Assembly (NCBI GenBank): GCA_002399735.1
Contig: DHEF01000015.1
Location: 39,629 to 91,401 of the forward strand
DNA: 51,773 nt
Source of the DNA: Chitinophagaceae bacterium UBA4857
GTDB taxonomy: Bacteria > Bacteroidota > Bacteroidia > Chitinophagales > Chitinophagaceae
Reading direction: 5' to 3'
The position numbers and the translations under genes are program-made. Positions 51,045 through 51,773 of this stretch are shown piece by piece (positions within the stretch are counted from its first letter, which is position 1; every line of letters starts with the position of its first letter). The notes beneath the pieces were generated by a model. It made no database searches, had not been told where the DNA came from, and was given only the letters and a program-made list of their open reading frames with translations.

Positions 51045-51737
51045 ATGAAAAGATTTTACTTTGTCTGCCTGTTTTTTGCTGTTTTAGCAATGCATCTTAT
51101 TGCCATCGTTTTGCACAATCAGCTTCTTACTAATATAACCAAGCCGTTACTAATTCCGGCGGTAGCTTTGTTCTTTATCAGTGCGTCGCTTTTTACTTCG
51201 TCACCTTTAAAAACTTATATCCTTTTAGCTTTGTTTTCCTCTTGGCTGGGCGACATTTTACTAATGTTTCAAACCAATCAGGCAAGTTTTTTCATAGCAG
51301 GATTAATTGCTTTTTTAATAGCACATATATTTTACATTGTTTTCTTTTACCGCATTTGGGTTAACCAACAATTAAAAATAAAGCCGCTTATTTTATTAGC
51401 CGTCGTTGCTTTTTATGCTGCCTTAATTAGTTTTTTATTACCGCATTTGGGCACTATGTTGTTCCCCGTTTTAATATATGGTTTTGTTATCAGTACCATG
51501 TTGTGGTTTGCGTTACATATGTATTTATTACGTTATAAAGTTGCCGCTGCACATTTCATTTCAGGTGCCATATTATTTGTTATTTCCGATTCAGTTTTGG
51601 CCATTAATAAATTTTACCAGCCCTTCCCTGCTGCATCATTTATTATAATGCTTACCTATGCGCTGGCCCAATGGCAATTAATTCGTGGCGCAGTAGTGTA
51701 TATTGCCGAAAAAAGTATTCCTAATAAAACAGTGTAG
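51045..51737 (+). CDS. YhhN/lysoplasmalogenase family membrane protein
   Basis: 230 residues, almost entirely hydrophobic with seven or eight membrane helices. Family marks: LFSSWLGDILLMF near 65, FLIAHIFYIVFFY near 95, and GAILFVISDSVLAINKFY near 185, which carry the conserved acidic residues of YhhN/TMEM86 proteins. These cleave the vinyl-ether bond of lysoplasmenyl lipids; in bacteria the substrate is often unclear. Lies about 100 bp after ispG on the same strand. Confidence 0.88.
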   Translation: MKRFYFVCLFFAVLAMHLIAIVLHNQLLTNITKPLLIPAVALFFISASLFTSSPLKTYILLALFSSWLGDILLMFQTNQASFFIAGLIAFLIAHIFYIVFFYRIWVNQQLKIKPLILLAVVAFYAALISFLLPHLGTMLFPVLIYGFVISTMLWFALHMYLLRYKVAAAHFISGAILFVISDSVLAINKFYQPFPAASFIIMLTYALAQWQLIRGAVVYIAEKSIPNKTV

Positions 51738-51741
51738 TTTT

Positions 51742-51773
51742 TTGTTACCGACTGCAGTGCTACTATCATCGTC
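51742..51773. repeat. Start of another mosaic repeat copy, cut by window edge
   Basis: GTTACCGACTGCAGTGCTACTATCATCGTC resembles the inverted core of the repeat (TGCTACTATCATCGTC). Confidence 0.5.

Overview
The window looks like a piece of a Bacteroidota chromosome, most likely from the Chitinophagaceae/Sphingobacteriia side. The signs are low GC, TAnnTTTG-type promoters, a type IX secretion C-terminal domain, TonB receptor/DUF4249/MG2 gene sets, FecI/FecR pairs, a long plant/Bacteroidetes-type IspG, and tRNAs without an encoded CCA. The genus call is inference.

Layout. 1-1418: end of a lactate-utilisation operon (lutB partial, lutC). 1536-10369: WG-repeat protein, MATE exporter, ECF sigma factor with a membrane/beta-barrel partner, PKD/T9SS protein, class II cyclic-nucleotide phosphodiesterase, DUF1801 protein. 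10552-25209: an RNA-repair island. 25944-32755: META lipoprotein, radical SAM protein, FMN-dependent glutamate-synthase-like protein, 2'-5' RNA ligase-like protein, umuD-like/umuC pair. 32926-41189: a 7.3 kb TonB receptor/DUF4249/MG2 cassette flanked by a 190 bp direct repeat. 41342-45300: retropepsin-like protein, lipoprotein with a chitin-binding-like motif, FecR/FecI. 45811-51737: class D beta-lactamase-like protein, BatB/BatC-like pair, ispG, YhhN.

The RNA-repair island is the most notable part. It holds the RNA ligase rtcB, two RlaP-type nucleotidyltransferases with a zinc-ribbon partner, and a slipin. The slipin's roughly 650-nt leader carries two tandem, circularly permuted tRNA mimics with closed acceptor stems, the topology of bacterial YrlA Y RNAs. 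A WYL regulator follows, then on the opposite strand a cluster of 14 compact, divergent tRNA genes running into genes for an unknown basic protein, a YkuK-like RNase H-fold protein and a frameshifted BCS1-like AAA ATPase. rtcB and the slipin leader share the same palindrome, ACTGTGCA-N7-TGCACAGT, with the same spacing to a GAnnTTTG promoter element, so they are probably one regulon. My working model (inference) is a tRNA-damage response: sense damage through WYL and Y RNA, replace tRNAs from the array, and repair broken ones with RtcB/RlaP.

Intergenic DNA is full of a mosaic repeat family. One copy has supplied an in-frame upstream extension to the 2'-5' RNA ligase-like gene.
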